Shown here: in pieces, positions 58,509 through 64,000 of the stretch | Layout: each line of letters opens with the position of its first letter | How positions within the stretch are numbered: position 1 is the stretch's first letter | Assembly: GCA_948567375.1 (NCBI GenBank) | Contig: OX419758.1 | Coordinates: 2,051,001-2,115,000 of the forward strand | DNA from: Lunularia cruciata | Lineage: Eukaryota > Streptophyta > Marchantiopsida > Lunulariales > Lunulariaceae | Length of the DNA stretch: 64,000 bases | Direction: 5' to 3' | Position numbers and translations under genes: made by a program | Notes under the pieces: model-generated | The model's input: the letters and a program-made list of their open reading frames with translations, nothing else | Databases searched by the model: none | What the model was told of the DNA's origin: nothing

Positions 58509-59099
58509 CCTCAAGCATGCACGTACAAGTGCCAAGCTTAGGTCCATAGTACCATCAATTTTTGGAAGGTGGCATGGCGCACAATTGCGCACATGATCCT
58601 TCCAAACAATACCATCATGTCCTTCTAACACAAGGACTCCAGATGGCAAAACCTCACGCACTCTCAAAATAGTGCGGCCTGTAGAAACATCAAGTGTTGT
58701 TGGTGTTGTCTACTATAGATATACATAGTCGCTTGGATGAAATCAATGGATCGAGGGCCTATAACCTCCTCCTCAAATGGTAGCATAGCGTAAAGTATCT
58801 CTATGTTGAGCAATGGCTAAGTTCTCAAAGGCCATCACATCACTCTCCAAAAGATCTCTGCCCATTGAGAACATGCGCTCATCCATACACGGAGTCATCC
58901 AAGTCCAAAACAACAGTAGCATCTTGACGAATAGCTGTAGATAAATCTGGATCTCGTCCATAGAGTAGAAAGTATGGAGAGAAGGATGCTAAGGAGGCTT
59001 GCCGGCTAAACCGATAGCCCATGGCCAACAAGGTAATTGGAGATCCCAATCTCCCAAGTGGCCTCTTTGCAAACCATAATTTTGCAATCCTCTCTTCAC

Positions 59100-59890
59100 C
59101 GTCTAAACCACTCTCTCTGCTAAGCCATTTGCCTCAGGGTGATCTTGGGATGTAGTACAATGATCAATCAAAGCCTTGTCACACAAGACCTGAAACTCCC
59201 CCAGGGAGTTTAAACCGTCTAAACCACTCTCTCTGTTAAGCCATCTGCCTCAGGGTGATCTCGGGATGTAGTACAATGATCAATCAAAGCATTGTCACAC
59301 AAGACCTGAAACTCTATACCCTGATCAGTCAAAACCTCAACTGGTGCACCAAAATGACTAAGAACTCAATCCAAGAATGAGTAAGCTGTCCCTTCACTAG
59401 ACTTGTCAAGAAGTGCCACCAACTCAATCTATTTGGAGAAGTGCTCCACCATCACCAAAACATACCGATGATGTCTCATAGTCAACAAGGTCCAGCAAAG
59501 TCCAAACTCCAATGATAACCCAATCCCATGATAGGTAATGGGTGTAATTGTGGCGTAGGAGCATTGAATGATGCTCTAACTCGGTCACAAACCACACATC
59601 TAAAAACAAACTGTTGTACCTTGGTCTGCATACCGCGCCACCAATAATGACTCTGGAGTAAGTTATATGTACGCTTTACTCCAAAATGTCCTAGCTCCTC
59701 ATGAGCATGACGGACCAACTGTGGTCTTTGTGATGGAAATGGTACTACTTGCATTCTACCATCCTCCCATACATGCAAAAGGTGTCTACCCTCCAATCTG
59801 AACCGTCTGGCTCGCTGAAGAACACGGTCTCTCTCCTTGGCCCCAACTATGCCACTCACAACACCAGTGCAAAGATAGTCTATCACTAAG
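59100..59890 (-). pseudogene. Integrase of copy D
   Basis: Zinc region VRHAHEELGHFGVKRTYNLL, HYWWRG, FRCVVCDRVRA (HHCC) on 59886-59482, then core WSLDFAGP (first Asp), VEVLTDQGIEF (second Asp) and a LTER-type segment (Glu). Broken by a frameshift, stops and the tandem duplication. Confidence 0.85.
59101..59332 (-). repeat. 116-bp tandem duplication in the copy D integrase core
   Basis: Copies 59101-59216 and 59217-59332, over 90% alike by eye, covering the LCDNALIDH...SRDHPEADGL region. It disrupts the integrase active site. Confidence 0.85.
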
Positions 59891-60259
59891 ACATCATCAT
59901 GAATGTCTTGCTAAACTGTACCCATATCTTCACTCTCTAGATTTGTGACCTCAATAACTCCTCCTATATGCACTGAGAGAGATACCACCAAAGCCTTTGC
60001 AAATATACACAAAAAAGCCAATGCATGGCAACCTGGCACCATCTCCTCATCTGTCCCACCATGTCAACGTGCTCTGGTCTGATCTTGCTGGTTGGGACAT
60101 GGGTTTCTACTCAACCCATCTGCATCATGGTTCACCACTCCAGGTCTGTGAACAACCATGAAATCATACTCCTGTAAAATCAGAGCCCATCGTGCAAGCT
60201 TCCCTGAAAGCTTGTCGGACTCCATCAACCACTTCAGCGGCTGATGATCGTGATGAGAA

Positions 60260-61350
60260 TGAAGAGGTTACCAAATAGGTAACATCAGACATGTACTACT
60301 GCCCAAACTGCTGCTAAACACTCTTCCTCATATGAACTATACTTTGCCTCCACTGAATTGTTGAAGCGACTAGCATAAGCCACCACAAACTCCTTCTCCT
60401 CATCATCATGCTGGGTGAGCACCACTCCAAGCCCTAACATACTCCAATCAATGTGAACCTGAAATGGTCGTCCCTTGATTGGTCTCCTCAAAATAGGAAC
60501 AGATATCAACCTCTCCTTGAGCTTTACAAAAGCTCTCTCTTGCTCATCTCCCCAACACCACTCCTGTGTAAGCTTGGTCAGCTTTGTCAAGGCCTTGGCA
60601 ATGGCACTAAATCCTCTAACATAGCGGCAGTAGAAGTTTGCCAACCCAAGGAATGCTCGCACTCTGCTCACATCCGTAGGCCAAGGAATACGTGCAATAG
60701 CCTCCACCTTGGTCTGCTGAACACCAAGTCCTCCGGGGTAGATAGTGTGACCCAAATACTCAACCTGCTCATGGAAGAACCTACACTTCCCAGGATGTAA
60801 TTTGAGTTCATGAGATCTCAACCTCTCAAACACCTCCAACAACTATCTCTCATGCTCCTCCACAATAGTACTATAAACCAAAATGTCATCAATATAGCAC
60901 CGAGCAAAATCCAATCCAGCTAGGATCCTATACATGACCCTTTGGAACTCAGCAGGAGCGTTCTTTAACCCAAATGGTAAGAACCTCCACTAATATAACA
61001 CATCCTTGCCGTGAGGATCAATAGCCCAAAATGTTGTCTTGGACTTATCCTCCTCCCTGATTGGCAACTGATGATATCACGCTCGAAGATCCAAAGTACT
61101 GAAGACCTTTGCATGCCCAATCGCATCAAAAATCTTCTCCGGTGTAGGCATGGCATACCGATCAGCCCTGGTCTGTCGGTTGATAAGAGGGTAATCTCTA
61201 CACATCTGCCTATCTATATAGTTACCATGCATATCCTTCTTGGCTGGCATCATTGTCGCTGATGTATACTCTCTATGTGAAATCTCCACTAAACCAGCCT
61301 CAAAAAGATCACTACTTTGGCTCTGAATCAATGTCCTCTCCATATCACTA
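60260..61350 (-). pseudogene. RT and RNase H of copy D
   Basis: YAMPTPEKIFDAIGHAKVFSTLDLRA (first Asp), [29 protein letters not shown], then [10 protein letters not shown] (Asp-Asp at 60890-60885). The connection domain is IPWPTDVSRVRAFLGLANFY and RNase H is QVHIDWSMLGLGVVLTQHDDEEKEF with YSSYEEECLAAVWAV. A 185-codon stretch (60842-60285) is still open. It continues toward RNase H end signatures (PLKWLMESDKL) near 60200. Confidence 0.88.
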
Positions 61351-61899
61351 TATCAATAAGGACGTCGGAAAACTAGTGTGTCGCTAGTCAGCTCAATCCA
61401 TATACTAGGTCCCTTTAGAGCACCCAAAATCCTTCATATTGAATGCAAAACAACTCGTGTGACTCCTCAAGAACCTCCAAACCCTCCGTCTTTCCTCTCT
61501 AGTAAGCTTGGGTCCAAGATCTGGCCCCCAAGTATCCTCGTAATTGTAGTAGGAGTGGAAGACGTACTAACTGGCTGCTACATTGGGCCGTTGGGAGCAA
61601 TAGTGTCATGCTCCCAACCTCTATGTGAAAAATTCCATCCACTCTGGCTGCAAGCTCCATATGTCCTCTAGCTACATCCCATGTGGACCAAGGGTGTAAT
61701 CCAAGTAGCCCACGCTCACTTGGATGGACTCCAAGTAGACAACTCTCCCTAGTAGCTACTAGATGTGTCCCAAGGATACCATGTCCACTCGGTCCATTGC
61801 CCCCAGCATGTGCCTGAATTGTCTCGATAGGCACAAGGCTCACAAGTGTCCGAGTGGTGATGCCTATCAAGTGCATCCTATGCTGCTTTGCCAAGCCAA

Positions 61900-62848
61900 G
61901 GCTCACAATCCATGTCAAACAGTTCAGGTCCATAGCCTGACCTAACACTTGACGCTTGGATGCCTCTAACATTGCTGGAACAACGATAATACCAGTGCAA
62001 AAACCCATCACTCGCTCTTTGTCATCAGAGTTGGGCTCTACCAACTACTGTAATTGTGAGTCCCAAACAAGTCCAGGTCCTCCCTCTTGAAAAGCATGAG
62101 AGCTTGGGAAACTCATGAGTGTGGGAAATGCAGCTCTAGGCTGTCCAACTAGGTTCACCACTGCCATAGGTGACCTATCAGCCACTACCACTGTCTGAGA
62201 CTGACGCCCAACATCCAAGATATCATCAACAAGGATATGGTCAAGTTGTTGAATCCCATCATAAGTGCACTATAGAACCTCTCTGGGTAAGAGGTTCGTC
62301 CACCAAAGACAAAGACGATGAACCCGTGATCCCACTCTGGCTACATCTAACAATACAGCAAGTCCCATCCAAGAATGGACCTGATGTGTACTCGCCACCA
62401 CTCTAGTGCGAGAATCACCCATCAAAGGAACGTTCTCCAAAAGGTAAGCTCGAGAAACAGACTAATTAACCTAGAGATATCGTAGTATCCGTAACATCTC
62501 CCAAAACACACTTGAACAAGGATCCTAAAGACTCAAACCGTGGCCCGCATGTGTATGTCCCTAATATGGCCATCCATTAATCACCAAGTGAATAGGCCCA
62601 TGTCTCTCTAGCTCATGCGCCCCTAGTAAGGAAATGTCTCCTGGTAAGGCCTTATGGTAACCTCTGATTGCTGACATCGGTAATAACTCCAGATATCGAT
62701 AGGCCAAGTGTACCACATGATGTAGAGAGACTTACCTAGCAATCTCATCTCTCTCTACATACAAGTACCTCTGTACTTGTATACCCACCTGTAACACTAC
62801 AACTAGTCTGGTGCTGATCCCACCAAACAACTCCAATAGGCATATCCC
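61900..62848 (-). pseudogene. C5 cytosine-DNA methyltransferase domain inside Pol
   Basis: One continuous minus-strand frame, about 316 codons, with at least five stops. Motif I: GICLLELFGGIST (62848-62810; AdoMet loop). A middle segment gives LPGDISLLGAHELERHGPI. Motif IV: INGWPY-stop-GHTHAGHG at 62575-62546; the family has P-C-Q, so the catalytic Cys reads Tyr (62566-62564) and Gln reads TAG. Motif VI: LLENVPLMGD (ENV at 62437-62429). Motif VIII-like: GSRVHRLCLWWTNL. Motifs IX-X: ERVMGFCTG and RQVLGQAMDLNCLTWI (about 62015-61905). It is placed between protease and RT. Active relatives would methylate cytosines in DNA with S-adenosylmethionine. The order of motifs makes the family call strong; this copy cannot be active. 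Confidence 0.88.
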
Positions 62849-63479
62849 CTCTACTGGATACTACCAAGCAATGAGTGTGGTATCCAAAGGTGTCAAAGCA
62901 ATTGCCTGTAGAGGCTCATCCTCACACTCATCTCTTGATGGTACGAAGACTCTACTCCAAGCCTACTGCACCAACTGATCTGCATGCTACTGCAATGCCT
63001 CCTCTGAACTCCACCATGGAACATCCAAGGTGGATGGAACAATCCCACTCGTACTCTAAAGGCGAGTGATCTCCTCTGGTACTGGAGTATCCTCTGCATG
63101 GGCGTTCCCCTCCAACAAGTCACCAAGCCAAGTAACTGCACTACTGAAAGCTAAAATTGATGCTGCCATAGTCGCGGACTGTAGTGAGCCAAGACTGCCA
63201 CTACTGAAGCGTACTGGTAGGCGACATACCGGTCCCTCACCAAACTGTCAACCAAGTCTATAAGAGGTTGTCTCCTCCCAATAGTCAATGCTGAAACCCA
63301 TGGGGTATAACATTACTTCCCCAACTAGCACATCATATGACTTAGCTATCGTTGCAATAGCTTGAGCTCTCACCACCAAGCTATCAGTCAGATGACCAGG
63401 CTAAACCAAGACAACAAGCTCTCCACGTCTAATGTATTGTGTCGAACCACCACCTAGAGATGTCTAGATTTGAAATGGA

Positions 63480-63720
63480 CACCTCTCCACATCGGTCTTC
63501 TATAACTCCAAATTGACAATTGTAGCTTTCCCCAACATAAGAGGCTGCGCACCAGAGTCTAACAAGACTCTCTATGGTGTATAGACCTTCCTTGAAGGTC
63601 CCACCAAATGGAAAATCCCCCTCTGGTTATCCAATAGGACAACACCAGGTGTAAATTGCGCTCTCTCAAAGGCCGGTCTAGCTGGCAACTCCTCCAGTCT
63701 AGCCGGTGCTGCCTACCATA
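63480..63720 (-). pseudogene. Protease of copy D
   Basis: VLLDSGAQPLMLG with Asp-Ser-Gly at 63559-63551, the retropepsin active site, preceded by RGIFHLVGPSRKVYTP and followed by a stop after NLEL. It lies upstream of the methyltransferase. Confidence 0.75.
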
Positions 63721-64000
63721 AACCACTGGTCGTTGAACGGATCCCACGCTCCTCAACCAAGTCAGCTCTACTACCAACCACCTCTGCTCTAGTAGTAGGA
63801 ACTGCACCATCCCTACTCTCACACAACGTGGCAGCCAACAAGAATATTGGGGCTGGGTCAACTCCCAATGTAAACATATCACTGGCCAAAAACAAAGGAT
63901 GCCGCATAATCAGCTGAGCCGCCCCCAACATCATGCTAGACTCTGTCTGTGTAGTAGCAGGTGGTTGACTAGCAGGTAGTCCATCATGTACTCCATCACC
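63721..64000 (-). pseudogene. Gag-protease linker of copy D (cut by the window edge)
   Basis: Minus frame from 63934: MMLGAAQLIMRHPLFLASDMF to STTSGLW and a stop. No zinc knuckle seen within the window; the rest of Gag lies beyond base 64000. Confidence 0.5.

Larger units (their letters stand above)
57551..64000 (-). mobile_element. Copy D: gypsy element with DNA methyltransferase and PHD finger (window-truncated)
   Basis: Order on minus: Gag/linker (from the window edge), protease (63559), C5-methyltransferase (62848-61900), RT (about 61350-60600), RNase H, integrase (59890-59100), PHD finger (58508-58376), 3' LTR (58200-57551). The 5' LTR lies beyond base 64000. It is the same family as copy C, which lacks the 5' half. 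All frames carry stops or shifts, so it is not active. Confidence 0.88.

Overview
This is a nuclear window from a plant, dominated by transposable elements. The host genes have introns, the splice signals are plant-like (GTAAGT donors, CAG acceptors), and the repeats are Ty3/gypsy, Ty1/copia and PIF/Harbinger elements of plant type. The coding remnants look more like a non-seed land plant (bryophyte, lycophyte or fern) than a flowering plant: an indoleamine-2,3-dioxygenase-like gene, SERAC1-like hydrolase paralogs, and a gypsy family carrying a cytosine methyltransferase. That placement is inference.

Layout. 0.4-2.1 kb: a broken IDO-like gene on the minus strand. 2.4-5.4 kb: non-coding repeats (a duplicated block, a 116-bp tandem repeat, repeat family R, a foldback). 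5.4-17.6 kb: a decayed chromovirus (element A) with LTRs, tRNA-Met-type PBS and a perfect 5-bp target duplication. It is split by a 6.5-kb insertion that is mostly a huge purine/pyrimidine inverted repeat. 17.6-21.2 kb: the rest of repeat R, LTR-like repeats (family Q) and a truncated inverted relative of A (copy B). 21.2-30.0 kb: a very young Ty3/gypsy element with three almost identical 692-bp LTRs, an intact 1608-aa Gag-Pol and three extra leader ORFs. 30-36.6 kb: repeats (blocks S and R, tandem duplications, a second copy of the 2.4-kb block). 36.8-42.4 kb: two SERAC1-like alpha/beta-hydrolase paralogs, the first plausibly spliceable, the second frameshifted, with related transposon fragments in inverted orientation. 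43.3-47.3 kb: an internally deleted copia element on the minus strand. 47.7-49.9 kb: a decayed PIF/Harbinger element with transposase and Myb/SANT-like remnants. 51.6-56.6 kb: a decayed gypsy copy (C) carrying a solo LTR of the A family. 56.7-57.5 kb: a second S block and a Q fragment. 57.55 kb to the end: a second member of the C family (D) on the minus strand, cut by the window edge.

The most interesting system is the C/D gypsy family. Copy D carries a recognisable C5 cytosine-DNA methyltransferase between protease and reverse transcriptase (about 61.9-62.85 kb, minus), with motifs I, IV, VI, VIII and IX/X in one frame. Both C and D end Pol, after the integrase, with a PHD-type zinc finger instead of a chromodomain. 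The family therefore combined a DNA-methylation writer and a putative histone reader in one retrotransposon. Both copies are dead: there are many stops, and the catalytic Cys of D reads as Tyr. The young 21.2-kb element is the only clearly intact coding unit in the window.
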